Under the pieces are notes generated by a model. The model worked only from the letters and a program-made list of their open reading frames with translations. It had not been told where the DNA came from and searched no databases. This document shows, piece after piece, positions 36,563 through 46,323 of a stretch of DNA of 64,000 nt. The translations under genes were made by a program, and so were the position numbers. Each line of letters starts with the position of its first letter. Positions within the stretch are counted from its first letter, which is position 1. Origin of the DNA: Gordonia lacunae (GTDB lineage Bacteria > Actinomycetota > Actinomycetes > Mycobacteriales > Mycobacteriaceae). The stretch covers positions 79,044-143,043 of the forward strand of contig NZ_NGFO01000015.1 of NCBI RefSeq assembly GCF_002149015.1, given 5' to 3'.

Positions 36563-37197
36563 CCGACATCACCTATCGCCCATACCGTTCCACCGACGCC
36601 GAGGACGTCAAGAAGATCATCGACGAGGCGTTCTACATCCACCGATACGTCCGCGGCCGTCGCGTTCTGGACAGTGCACTCGAGGTCTATCTGCGCGAGC
36701 AACTGGTGGCGAGCACCTGGAGCCGCGTCGCAGAGAAGGACGGTCACGTGGTCGGGATCATCCTGGGACGGATCGACGGTGAACCGCACCTGCGCGAGCG
36801 GACGAAGAACCGGGCGCTCCTCTGGGTACACACCGCCCGAGCCGCCGTCCTCGGCCTGTCCCAGTTGAAGTCGCTGCGCGGCTTCTTCGCATACGAATCG
36901 GTGGCCCACCGGCTCGGCGCCCAGACCGGCAGGCCGCTCGACGACGAACTGACCCTCTTCGCCGTCGCCTCCACCACGCGGGGACACGGCGTCGGAGCCG
37001 CACTCTACCGAGCGTTCCTGGACCATCTCCGGGACCGCGGCCGCTCGGACTTCCATCTGTACACGGACTCACTGTGCACGTTCGGATTCTATGAGCGACA
37101 GGGAATGTCGCGGGCCGGTGCCGACGACATGGACATCCTGCTCGACGGCCGGCCCCATACGCTGGGCGTCTACATGTACACCGGCAGCACGAGCTGA
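36559..37197 (+). CDS. GNAT family N-acetyltransferase
   Basis: This 212-residue acetyltransferase begins TDITYRPYRSTDAEDVKKII, typical of GNAT proteins, and has the acetyl-CoA pyrophosphate loop TRGHGVGAALYRAFLDHL near residue 145 and the C-terminal SLCTFGFYERQGM. The central region (about 90-120) is longer and more basic than usual. The substrate is unknown; small-molecule or antibiotic detoxification is plausible because the gene is under a dedicated TetR repressor. It converges on rdgB with 28 bp between the stops. Confidence 0.88.
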   Translation: MTDITYRPYRSTDAEDVKKIIDEAFYIHRYVRGRRVLDSALEVYLREQLVASTWSRVAEKDGHVVGIILGRIDGEPHLRERTKNRALLWVHTARAAVLGLSQLKSLRGFFAYESVAHRLGAQTGRPLDDELTLFAVASTTRGHGVGAALYRAFLDHLRDRGRSDFHLYTDSLCTFGFYERQGMSRAGADDMDILLDGRPHTLGVYMYTGSTS

Positions 37198-37225
37198 TCT
37201 CGTCCCTACGACAGCGCGAAGGGCA

Positions 37226-37840
37226 TCAGCCCGCGAGCGCTCGCAGCGCCGGCACCAGCTGCGCCAACGCTTTTCCGCGGTGACTGAGCCCGTCCTTCTC
37301 CTCCGGCGACAATTCCGCCGCGGACCGTCCGGCGGCGATCTCGTCCTCGGGGGCGAACAACGGGTCGTAGCCGAATCCGTGCGGCCCGCGTTCTTCCCGC
37401 AGGACCCGTCCACGCCACTCACCGCGCACCACCGTCTCGGTCCCGTCCGGGAGCACGAGGGCGCACGCCGACACGAATGCCGCGCCACGGCGCTCGTCCG
37501 GGGTGTCCGACAACTGGGCCAGCAGCAGCGAGTTGTTGGCCGGGTCGTCGCCGTGCCGGCCCGACCAACGCGCCGACAGCACGCCCGGCATTCCGTTCAG
37601 AGCATCGACCGCAATTCCGGAATCGTCGGCGAGACAAGGAATTCCGATGGCCTTCGCGCCTGCCCGGGCTTTGATGAGTGCGTTGTCCTCGAAGGTGGCC
37701 CCGGTCTCGGGTTCCTCCGGGTAGTCGGGCACGGCGTCGAGGCCGACGACCTCGACCCCGGTGATACCCGCGGCGTCGACGACACGCTGGAGCTCGGCGA
37801 GCTTCTTGCGGTTACGGCTCGCCAGCAGCACCGAGGACAT
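37226..37840 (-). CDS. rdgB: RdgB/HAM1 non-canonical purine NTP pyrophosphatase
   Basis: This 204-residue enzyme hydrolyses dITP, ITP and XTP to the monophosphates and so keeps deaminated purines out of DNA and RNA. Motifs are SRNRKKLAEL (nucleotide binding), DDSGIAVDALNGMPGVLSARW (metal and base recognition) and GFGYDPLF. ATG 37840 shares one base with the rph stop (TGATG), so the genes are translationally coupled. It is the last gene of the mec-to-rdgB run. Confidence 0.96.
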   Translation of the reverse strand: MSSVLLASRNRKKLAELQRVVDAAGITGVEVVGLDAVPDYPEEPETGATFEDNALIKARAGAKAIGIPCLADDSGIAVDALNGMPGVLSARWSGRHGDDPANNSLLLAQLSDTPDERRGAAFVSACALVLPDGTETVVRGEWRGRVLREERGPHGFGYDPLFAPEDEIAAGRSAAELSPEEKDGLSHRGKALAQLVPALRALAG

Positions 37841-38595
37841 CAGGCCCGACCGGGGAGTTCGCCCGGGTACGGTTCGGCGAGCACCGCCCGCTGAGCCTCG
37901 AACAGCTTCTCCGTACCGACGGCGGCCACGTCGAGCAGCGCATCGAGGGTCGAACGCGGGAAGGTCGCTCCCTCGCCGGTGCCCTGCACCTCGACGAGGG
38001 TGCCGGCGTCGGTGGCCACGACGTTCATGTCCACCTCGGCCCGCGAATCCTCCTCGTAGGGCAGGTCGAGTCGGACGCGGCCGTCGACGACACCGACGCT
38101 CACCGCGGCGATCGCGCACGAAAGAGGTTGCGGGTCGGACAGTTTGCCCGCGGCGCGCAGGTAGGTGACCGCGTCCGCCAGCGCGACATAGGCGCCGGTG
38201 ATGGCCGCGGTGCGGGTACCACCGTCGGCCTGCAGGACGTCGCAGTCGAGGGCGATGGTGTTCTCTCCCAGCGCGCCGAGATCGATACATGCGCGCAGTG
38301 AGCGACCGATCAACCGGCTGATCTCGTGGGTGCGCCCACCGACCCGCCCCTTGACCGACTCACGCGACGACCGATCGTGGGTGGCGGCCGGCAGCATCGC
38401 GTACTCCGCGGTCAGCCACCCGAGCCCGGAACCACGGCGCCAGGGCGGCACCCCATCGGTGACACTCGCGGTGCACATCACCCGGGTCTTGCCGAATTCC
38501 ACCAGGACCGAACCCGCCGGGTGGCTGGTGAAACCGCGGGTGAACGTGATGGGACGGAGTTCGTCGTCGGCTCTGCCGTCAGCTCGTGTGGTCAC
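37840..38595 (-). CDS. rph: Ribonuclease PH
   Basis: This 251-residue phosphorolytic 3'-5' exoribonuclease trims tRNA 3' ends. Typical segments are [32 protein letters not shown] at the N-terminus, the phosphate-binding region with RSLRACIDL, and [26 protein letters not shown] 38595 starts a protein of family length. The C-terminal end overlaps rdgB by one base, and the metallo-hydrolase gene ends 35 bp upstream. Confidence 0.95.
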   Translation of the reverse strand: MTTRADGRADDELRPITFTRGFTSHPAGSVLVEFGKTRVMCTASVTDGVPPWRRGSGLGWLTAEYAMLPAATHDRSSRESVKGRVGGRTHEISRLIGRSLRACIDLGALGENTIALDCDVLQADGGTRTAAITGAYVALADAVTYLRAAGKLSDPQPLSCAIAAVSVGVVDGRVRLDLPYEEDSRAEVDMNVVATDAGTLVEVQGTGEGATFPRSTLDALLDVAAVGTEKLFEAQRAVLAEPYPGELPGRA

Positions 38596-38630
38596 GGGTC
38601 TCACTGTAACGACCGGCGCGGGCACGACAT

Positions 38631-39395
38631 CTAGGTGAGGTCGAAGACCTGTCCCTGGCTGACGAGCTCGGTCGGACCGGAGAACGTACTGCGGGCCTCG
38701 GCGAGGATCTCCTGCGAGTCCGACCACGGCGCGACGTGGGTGATCGCGAGCGTGCGGACGTTGGCCTTGGTCGCGGCCTCCCCCGCCTCGATCCCCGACA
38801 TGTGCAGATCCGGCGGGCGTTCCGACGGTGCGTGTGTCCACGACGCCTCGCACAGGAACAGGTCCGCGTCGGCCGCGAGATCGATCAGTTCGTCGCACGG
38901 CGCCGTGTCCCCGCTGTAGGCGATGACCTGCCCCTCGGGGCCGGTGATCCGCAGGCCGAAGGTGTCGGGCGGGTGGTTGACGTTCATCGCCCGAATCCGC
39001 ATCCCGCCCAGCGTGATCTCCTGATCGTCACTCCATTCGTGGACGTCGAAGGTGTCGGTGATGTCGTCGAGCTGTCCGGGGAATTCCGAGGACCCGTAGC
39101 CGATCCGCAGCGCGGTTCCGTGCGGGCCGTACAGCGGTGCCCGTTGCCTGGCCGGCTCGGGAGCGTACCGCCGCCAGACGAGCATCGCGGGGAGATCGAG
39201 ACAGTGGTCGGCGTGGAGGTGACTGAGGACGACGGCGACGTTGCTGGGATCGGCAACACGCTGCAGCTCACCGAAGACTCCCGGGCCGCAGTCCACCAGG
39301 ACCGGTTGTTCGCCGGGAACGGAGAGCAGATAACCGGAGCACGCGGCCCCCGGCCCGCCCACACTGCCCGAGCACCCGAGGACCGTGAGACGCAT
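38631..39395 (-). CDS. Metallo-beta-lactamase-fold phosphodiesterase (Rv1339-like)
   Basis: This 254-residue protein has the metal site [11 protein letters not shown] (HxHxDH) near residue 60, a later His in [10 protein letters not shown], the Asp in [13 protein letters not shown] and a final His in ITHVAPW. It matches, in order and position beside murI and rph, M. tuberculosis Rv1339, reported as an unusual cyclic-AMP phosphodiesterase; I therefore infer cAMP breakdown, although tRNA 3'-processing nucleases share the fold. ATG 39395 gives the family start [11 protein letters not shown]; a GTG at 39404 is possible. Confidence 0.87.
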   Translation of the reverse strand: MRLTVLGCSGSVGGPGAACSGYLLSVPGEQPVLVDCGPGVFGELQRVADPSNVAVVLSHLHADHCLDLPAMLVWRRYAPEPARQRAPLYGPHGTALRIGYGSSEFPGQLDDITDTFDVHEWSDDQEITLGGMRIRAMNVNHPPDTFGLRITGPEGQVIAYSGDTAPCDELIDLAADADLFLCEASWTHAPSERPPDLHMSGIEAGEAATKANVRTLAITHVAPWSDSQEILAEARSTFSGPTELVSQGQVFDLT

Positions 39396-39473
39396 AGGCC
39401 CCACTGTGCCACGATTCCGCGCCCGGGCGTCGGCATACGGGTCACAACTGCGCGGCGAAGCGCGGTGGACTCC

Positions 39474-40283
39474 TCACACGTGCTGCACGGCTCCGATGAC
39501 CGGACCGAGGAAACGGTTCGAGAGCTTCGCGAAGAGGTCCGGATCCCCCGTCGCCTGGAAGACGCGGGTGGCGTCGCGGCCGGTGTGCGGGTGGAGCAGG
39601 TCGGCCTCGGTGAGGACCCGGAAGAGGTCCTTCGCGGTCTCCTCCGCGCTCGACACCAGGGTCACCTCGTCGCCCATCGCGAGCTGGATGACCCCCGAGA
39701 GCAACGGATAGTGCGTGCAGCCGAGAACCACGGTGTCCACCCCGGCCTGCTGCAGCGGCTCGAGGTACCCCTGGGCGAGTCCGAGGATCTGCCGGCCGCT
39801 GGTGATCCCGCGTTCGACGAAGTCGACGAACCGCGGACACGGCACGGCCGTGATCACCGCGTCGCGTGCCGCCGCGAACGAATCCTGGTACGCCCGTGAC
39901 GAGATCGTGGCCTCGGTGCCGAGGACGCCGATCCGGCCGGTCTTGGTGGCGACCACCGCACGACGCACCGCGGGCAGCACGACCTCGATGACCGGGATCG
40001 GCGCGTACCGCTCGCGAGCGTCGCGCAGGCAGGCGGCCGACGCGGTGTTGCAGGCGATGACGATGGCCTTCACCCCTCGGTCGGCGAGGTCGTCCCCGAT
40101 CGCGAGGGCGTGCCGGCGGATCTCCGGGATGGTCAGTGGTCCATACGGTCCGTTGGCCGTGTCGCCGATGTAGACGATGTCCTCATCCGGCAGCAGATCG
40201 ATGATGGCGCGCGCCACCGTCAGCCCCCCGACGCCCGAATCGAAGATCCCGATGGGTGCGTCCTGGCCGCCCGCCGCGATTAT
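39474..40283 (-). CDS. murI: Glutamate racemase, probably with an ATA start
   Basis: This enzyme converts L- to D-glutamate for peptidoglycan. The catalytic cysteines are in [10 protein letters not shown] and [10 protein letters not shown], and the essential N-terminal motif [18 protein letters not shown] is fully encoded. No in-frame ATG, GTG or TTG lies before that motif: a TAG stop blocks the frame near 40312 and the first GTG (40217) falls inside the motif, past its Asp. ATA at 40283 overlaps the rhomboid TAA stop by 4 nt in the same way as the ATGA overlaps elsewhere in this window; ATC 40253 with AGGA seven nt upstream is the alternative. A sequence error is possible. From ATA the protein has 269 residues. 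Confidence 0.88.
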   Translation of the reverse strand: MIAAGGQDAPIGIFDSGVGGLTVARAIIDLLPDEDIVYIGDTANGPYGPLTIPEIRRHALAIGDDLADRGVKAIVIACNTASAACLRDARERYAPIPVIEVVLPAVRRAVVATKTGRIGVLGTEATISSRAYQDSFAAARDAVITAVPCPRFVDFVERGITSGRQILGLAQGYLEPLQQAGVDTVVLGCTHYPLLSGVIQLAMGDEVTLVSSAEETAKDLFRVLTEADLLHPHTGRDATRVFQATGDPDLFAKLSNRFLGPVIGAVQHV

Positions 40284-40912
40284 GGCGCCACCCCCGGGGT
40301 GGTGGCGGCCGGCCTACGTCGATCGCGAGCCGCCAGTGCCCACGCCGCGAACACACCGGCGATCGCGCCGAACAGGTGGGCCTGCCACGAGATCAACGGA
40401 TCCGAGGGCAGGACGCCCCAGAGGATCGATCCGTACACCAGGAACAGCACGAGGCCGCCGAGGATCTGCCACAGATCGCGGTTGAACAGACCGCGGACGA
40501 CGAGGAACGTGAGCCAGCCGAACACGATGCCCGACGCGCCGACGGTCACCGAGTACGGCGCTGCGAACAACCAGACACCGAGGCCCGACACGACCCAGAT
40601 GATGCCGGTGACGATCAGGAACCGCTGCGTCATGAGCACGAGGAAACACAGCACCGCGCCGGGCATCAGATTGGCGAACAGGTGCTGCCAGTCGCCGTGC
40701 AGCAGCGGCGCCCACAGGATGCCGTCCAGTCCGTCGACCTGCCGTGGCTCGATGCCGTTCTGGTCGAGGTCGTAGCGCGTCGCCGCGTCGATCGCCTCGA
40801 TGACGACGAGCACGGCGACGATGCCGGCCGTGATGATCGCCGAACGCAGCCACAGCGGGCGGGCTCGCCGCGCGGGCTGCTGCTGTCCGACCGGCGGGGT
40901 GTACGAGCTCAT
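40280..40912 (-). CDS. Rhomboid family intramembrane serine protease (Rv1337-like)
   Basis: This 210-residue membrane protein has six or seven hydrophobic helices. The serine is in [10 protein letters not shown] (GxSG, near residue 128) and the histidine in [12 protein letters not shown] (near 184); the loop-1 region contains [13 protein letters not shown], as in active rhomboids. It cleaves membrane proteins within or near the bilayer; the substrates are unknown. The start is ATG 40912, 26 bp after cysM, and the TAA stop overlaps the presumed murI start. Confidence 0.92.
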   Translation of the reverse strand: MSSYTPPVGQQQPARRARPLWLRSAIITAGIVAVLVVIEAIDAATRYDLDQNGIEPRQVDGLDGILWAPLLHGDWQHLFANLMPGAVLCFLVLMTQRFLIVTGIIWVVSGLGVWLFAAPYSVTVGASGIVFGWLTFLVVRGLFNRDLWQILGGLVLFLVYGSILWGVLPSDPLISWQAHLFGAIAGVFAAWALAARDRRRPAATTPGVAP

Positions 40913-40938
40913 GGCCTAGGAGTTCCTCGGTAGCGGGG

Positions 40939-42610
<1,672 letters not shown>

Positions 42611-42908
42611 CGGTGTCCCGTTCTCCTGTCCAGACGTGTGCACACCCCGAGGCCGGTTACGACCATCACCTCGCGGGTGTCCCCATTGTGGCGGATCTCG
42701 CCGACGTGCAACGTCGCCGCCGCGACACCTATTCCGCCGCGGCGTCCCTCCTCGTGGATGCACCGGGCCGCACGGCCGGATCGGCTGTCATCCGACGAGA
42801 TGTCATTCGGCAGCCGTACGTACCCCCGATCCGACGCGGGACGCCGCTAGTGTTGCGTCCCAACGACACCGGGGGTGTGTCGAAAACCCAACGGAGGAGG
42901 CACTTCTC
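42611..42908. other. 298-bp divergent control region between mec and the lipoprotein gene
   Basis: No gene is visible. The right part carries a probable promoter and inverted repeat for the lipoprotein gene (42838-42861) and GGAGGAGG just before its ATG. The left part should hold the mec operon promoter; AGGAG lies 13 nt before the mec ATG, rather far for a ribosome binding site. Confidence 0.6.
42838..42861 (+). promoter_or_regulatory. Inverted repeat around a -10 box, upstream of the lipoprotein gene
   Basis: GGGACGC (42838-42844) and GCGTCCC (42855-42861) flank a 10-bp centre that contains TAGTGT (42848-42853), a TANNNT -10 box. Transcription would start near 42860. The geometry suggests a repressor site, or a hairpin at the 5' end of the mRNA. 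Confidence 0.45.
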
Positions 42909-43739
42909 ATGCAACGAGCCCAACGGGTGGCCGCGGCCGCACTGTCGACGGGGGTCGTCGCCGCGATCGTCCTGACCGGATGTTCCGCCTCCCCGACGGG
43001 TTCGCCGACCACGACCAGCGCGTCGGCCTCGACCACGGTGATCGCCGACCCGGCCGCCCAGCTCACCGCGGCGGCCACGAACACCGAGGCCCTGACCGGC
43101 GCTCACCTCGACCTCGTGGTCGACGGGACGGTCCCGAACCTCAACGCGAAGAAGCTCACCGCGGATCTGGTGACCACCCCGGCGGATGCCGCCAAGGGTG
43201 AGGCCACCGTCGTCTTCGGAACCAAGGACCCGCAGGAGGCCTCGGCCCCGTTCGTCTACGTCGGCGGAGTGCTCTACGCCGACATCGCCGGGGACGGATA
43301 CCTGAGCTACGGAGACGGGAAGTCCATCTACGACGTCTCGGTGTTCCTGGACCCGGAGGACGGCCTGGCCAACGTGCTGAGGACATTCCAGAACCCGACC
43401 GGGGTCGGCTCGGAGACCATCGACGGCGTGGAGACGGCCCAGGTCAACGGCACCGTGCCGGCGGGTGCCCTCGCCGCGCTGACCGGCGCGCGTCAGGTCG
43501 TCGGCCCGCAGGACGCACCGGTTCCGACCACCGTGTGGCTGACCACCGGGACCAACCAGCTCGCCCGACTCGTCTTCACCCCGAACCCCGCGGACACGAC
43601 CACCACGATCACCGTCGACCTGTCCGACTGGAACGAGACCGTCGACGTGGAGAAGCCCGACGTGATCCAGACGCCGACCGAGCCCCCGTCCGGCCCCCCG
43701 ACTCCCGGTCAGCCCACCCGCGAACCGGCCGGAGGGTAG
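42909..43739 (+). CDS. LppX/LprAFG family lipoprotein
   Basis: This 276-residue lipoprotein has a signal peptide (residues 2-24), the lipobox VLTGC with Cys25, and a low-complexity Ser/Thr linker, then a beta-sheet domain with the LprG-type pattern: LTGAHLDLVVDGTVPNLNAKKLTADL, VVFGTKDPQEASAPFVYVGGVLYADI and LDPEDGLANVLRTFQN. The family binds triacylated lipids or glycolipids in a hydrophobic pocket and moves them across the envelope. The ribosome binding site GGAGGAGG is strong. A Pro/Thr-rich C-terminal tail follows the domain. In mycobacteria LprG works with the transporter P55, but no such gene is adjacent here. Confidence 0.88.
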   Translation: MQRAQRVAAAALSTGVVAAIVLTGCSASPTGSPTTTSASASTTVIADPAAQLTAAATNTEALTGAHLDLVVDGTVPNLNAKKLTADLVTTPADAAKGEATVVFGTKDPQEASAPFVYVGGVLYADIAGDGYLSYGDGKSIYDVSVFLDPEDGLANVLRTFQNPTGVGSETIDGVETAQVNGTVPAGALAALTGARQVVGPQDAPVPTTVWLTTGTNQLARLVFTPNPADTTTTITVDLSDWNETVDVEKPDVIQTPTEPPSGPPTPGQPTREPAGG

Positions 43740-43781
43740 AACGCCGTGCCCACCTCTACCACTGCACACCGAGGAGCTTCC

Positions 43782-44189
43782 GTGAGATCCACCCGTCCGG
43801 GCTTTTCCCGACGTGTCACCGTGCTCGCCGCATCCGTGGCAGCAACCGCCTGCGCGCTCGTGGGCACCGCGGTCGCCGACCCGGCACCGGCGCACGCCTA
43901 CCACGACTACTACGGCGCACTGGCGCTGTCGCCGTCGACCGGTTCGGTCGGCCGTGCCCTCGACTACGGGTCGTACGCTGCGGCTTCCGCCGCCGCGACC
44001 CGGGTCTGCCCGGCCGACGACTGCCGCGTCGTCGCGCAGTTCGTCAACGGCTGCGGCGCGATAGCGTCGTCGCCGAGTTATTGGGGGTACGGCACGGGAT
44101 CACGGCTCTACACCGCCCAGGCGAACGCGCTCTACTACGCGGGCGGCGGCTCGATCTACTACTGGGGCTGCACCAGCGGGCACGGCTGA
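43782..44189 (+). CDS. Secreted DUF4189 protein
   Basis: This 135-residue protein starts at GTG 43782 with GAGGAG seven nt upstream. A signal peptide (RRVTVLAASVAATACALVGTAVADPAPAHA, cleavage near residue 38) precedes a small domain with YYGALALSPSTGSVGRALDYGS, AAATRVCPADDCRVVAQFVNGCGAIA and a final WGCTSG. The four cysteines and the order of motifs fit DUF4189, a secreted family of unknown function. It lies 42 bp after the lipoprotein gene and may share its transcript. An in-frame GTG at 43746 is less likely. Confidence 0.85.
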   Translation: MRSTRPGFSRRVTVLAASVAATACALVGTAVADPAPAHAYHDYYGALALSPSTGSVGRALDYGSYAAASAAATRVCPADDCRVVAQFVNGCGAIASSPSYWGYGTGSRLYTAQANALYYAGGGSIYYWGCTSGHG

Positions 44190-44216
44190 GGCGTCGAAGC
44201 CGGGGCCCGCGGTCGG

Positions 44217-45317
44217 TCAGCGGAACGCCGACGGCGCCGCCTGCGCGTAGGTGGGGATCGACGCGATCGGTTCCGCCGCGAGGACCGCGTCGACGATCGC
44301 CCGCTGGACGACGTCGGCCGCGACCCGGCACACCTCGGCGACCACCGCGACATCGGGGTGCATGCCCGCGGGCGTCGGAACAGGCGTCGCCGGCCGGACC
44401 GCGCCGGTGGCGATGCCGAATACCGTGTCCCCGTCCAGCGGCGAGTGCGCCGGCCGGATCGCGCGCCCGAGACCGTCGTGTCCGGCCATCGCCAGTCGCT
44501 TGGTCATCGGCGCATCGAGGACGGCGTCGGTCGCCACGACACCGATGGTCGTGTTGAGCACGGTGTGTTTCGCGGCGAGATCGGCGAGGCGGTCGAGATC
44601 GGCGTCCGACGGCCGGCGCAGACCGAGACCGGCGAGCTCGGTTTCGCCCAGATCCCACGGCAATCCGGTCTGCGGGTCGATGACCGCACCGACCGGATTC
44701 GCGACCATGAGGGCGCCGACGGTGATCCCGGCCGCGGGGCCGGCGTCGATCCTCACCGAGGCCGTCCCGACCCCGCCCTTGAGCGCGCCCGCCCGGGCGC
44801 CGACACCCGCGCCGACGCACCCGACGGCGAACTCGGTGTGCGCCGACCGAACCGCATCCGCTCCGAAGTCGGCATCGGGCCTGCGGTCCCACGCGCCGAC
44901 CGGCAGGTCGAAGATCACCGCGGCGGGGACGATCGGCACCACATGTCCCCGATCGTCGAGTGGCAGGCCCACGCCGTCGGCCTCGAGCGCACGCATGACA
45001 CCGTCGGCGGCGGCCAGCCCGTAGGCACTACCCCCGCTGAGCACGATCGCGTGCGCGGTCTGCACCGTGTTCGACGGGTCGAGCAGGTCGGTCTCGCGGG
45101 TACCGGGGCCGCCGCCGCGGACATCCACCGCGGCGATCGCGCCCGACGCCGACACCCGCACGACCGTGGTCCCGGTGGCCCATCCATGGCCGTCGGGGAC
45201 GCCGGACGACCCGGCCACCCGCGCATCGTCGTCGACGCGATGCGCGTGCCCGACAGCGATGCCGATGATGTCGGTGATGCGGTTGCCGGCGCGGGCCGGT
45301 CGACCGGATGTGCTCAC
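44217..45317 (-). CDS. P1 family (DmpA-like, S58) self-processing peptidase
   Basis: This 366-residue protein belongs to the DmpA/P1 family of N-terminal-nucleophile aminopeptidases, which cut themselves into two chains. The expected cleavage region is HTVLNTTIGVVATDAVL near residue 252, where the Thr after Asn would become the nucleophile; the Gly-rich segments GGSAYGLAAADGVMRALEADGVGL and GGGPGTRETDLLDP are also typical. It corresponds to M. tuberculosis Rv1333 by position, as I recall. The substrate peptides are unknown. The start is ATG 45317. Confidence 0.9.
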   Translation of the reverse strand: MSTSGRPARAGNRITDIIGIAVGHAHRVDDDARVAGSSGVPDGHGWATGTTVVRVSASGAIAAVDVRGGGPGTRETDLLDPSNTVQTAHAIVLSGGSAYGLAAADGVMRALEADGVGLPLDDRGHVVPIVPAAVIFDLPVGAWDRRPDADFGADAVRSAHTEFAVGCVGAGVGARAGALKGGVGTASVRIDAGPAAGITVGALMVANPVGAVIDPQTGLPWDLGETELAGLGLRRPSDADLDRLADLAAKHTVLNTTIGVVATDAVLDAPMTKRLAMAGHDGLGRAIRPAHSPLDGDTVFGIATGAVRPATPVPTPAGMHPDVAVVAEVCRVAADVVQRAIVDAVLAAEPIASIPTYAQAAPSAFR

Positions 45318-45374
45318 GGAACTCCTGACGTCGATCGGACACAGACCCCCAACGGACCTCTCCGAGACGTTAGT

Positions 45375-45950
45375 TCACATCAGCGCTTCGACGAGCAGAT
45401 CCTGCATCACCGTGAGCCAGTGGTAGACGTCGAGATGCGCCGCGTGCGGGTGGTCCGGTGGCAGCTGGTCGGGCGTGTCCTCGGAGATGCCGAGCATCGC
45501 GCCGAGCGCGAGCCGGACGTCGTTGAGCGCGGTGAGCCAGGCCGCGGCCTCCTCGGGCGTGAGGACGAGGTCCCCGCCACCCGCCGGGAGGGTGTCGAGC
45601 AGCACCCGCGCCGCGCCGAGCTTGGCGTCGATGATCTGCGGCTCGTGCACGCTGCGCAACGCCGAGTTCAGTTTCCCGTTGACGACCTCGGCGGACAGCT
45701 CGTCGTCCTGGTCGGGTCGGTGGAAGTCCGGGAGGAGCCGGCCCAGGGTGACGTCGTCGGGCGCCTCCGAGTGACCGACGCTGATGCCGGTGAGCGCGGC
45801 GAGGTCGTCGTGAGGTGCGGAATCGGCCCGTTCGGTGAGCAGTTCGCACATCGAGGTGACCATCGACGCGAGCAGTTCGGCTTCGTGCGCGTCGAGCTGC
45901 GATGCGATCCGCATCGTCTCGCCGCGCCCTTTGCGTTTCCAGGTGCGCAC
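45375..45950 (-). CDS. DUF2017 family protein
   Basis: This 191-residue mostly helical protein begins at GTG 45950 (MRTWKRKGRGETMRIASQLDAHEAELLASMV) and ends with HAAHLDVYHWLTVMQDLLVEAL, typical of DUF2017. The family is found beside clpS in actinobacteria (Rv1332 in M. tuberculosis, from memory). The conserved pairing suggests a role connected with ClpS or ClpC proteolysis, but none has been shown to my knowledge. Confidence 0.88.
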   Translation of the reverse strand: MRTWKRKGRGETMRIASQLDAHEAELLASMVTSMCELLTERADSAPHDDLAALTGISVGHSEAPDDVTLGRLLPDFHRPDQDDELSAEVVNGKLNSALRSVHEPQIIDAKLGAARVLLDTLPAGGGDLVLTPEEAAAWLTALNDVRLALGAMLGISEDTPDQLPPDHPHAAHLDVYHWLTVMQDLLVEALM

Positions 45951-45980
45951 GCGTTCAGTGTGCCCGGACCGTACGGGTGG

Positions 45981-46304
45981 TCACGAATCCCGCTGCATGG
46001 TGGCCCACAGACCGGCGGCGTGCAGCTTCGCGACATCGGCCTCGACCTTGTCCCGGTCACCGGAGGACACCACGGCCCGGCCCTCGGTGTGGACCTGCAT
46101 CATCAGTTCATTCGCCCGGGACTCCGAATAGCCGAAGATCTTCTGGAAGACGAAGGTCACGTACCGCATCAGATTGACCGGGTCGTCCCACACGATCGTC
46201 ATCCAGGGCTTGTCGAGTCCCGCCGCGCCGTCGGCGACCTCTGGTTCGGCAACCGCCGTACCGCCGGGGGTAGCCTCGTGCGCACGAGTTTCGTCAGGCG
46301 CCAT
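45981..46304 (-). CDS. clpS: ATP-dependent Clp protease adaptor ClpS
   Basis: This 107-residue adaptor binds N-degron proteins and delivers them to the ClpC ATPase. After a disordered leader of 35-40 residues comes the ClpS core: [46 protein letters not shown], with the Asp/Asn and Met residues of the N-degron pocket. ATG 46304 is chosen because a TACCCT box lies 6 nt upstream on the same strand, indicating a leaderless mRNA. The gene is divergent from pncB, with 19 bp between start codons. Confidence 0.94.
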   Translation of the reverse strand: MAPDETRAHEATPGGTAVAEPEVADGAAGLDKPWMTIVWDDPVNLMRYVTFVFQKIFGYSESRANELMMQVHTEGRAVVSSGDRDKVEADVAKLHAAGLWATMQRDS

Positions 46305-46316
46305 AGGGACAGGGTA
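46305..46316 (-). promoter_or_regulatory. Probable leaderless -10 box of clpS
   Basis: On the minus strand TACCCT (46316-46311) is followed by 6 nt and then the clpS ATG. It falls inside the 19-bp gap shared with pncB, so the two promoters must overlap or pncB is driven from within clpS. Confidence 0.5.
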
Positions 46317-46323
46317 AGCGATT

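Noticed and set aside
42729..43904. Minus-strand open frame of 391 codons opposite the lipoprotein gene
   Set aside because: Gly/Arg/Val-rich antisense shadow of a gene with a clear signal peptide, lipobox and ribosome binding site.
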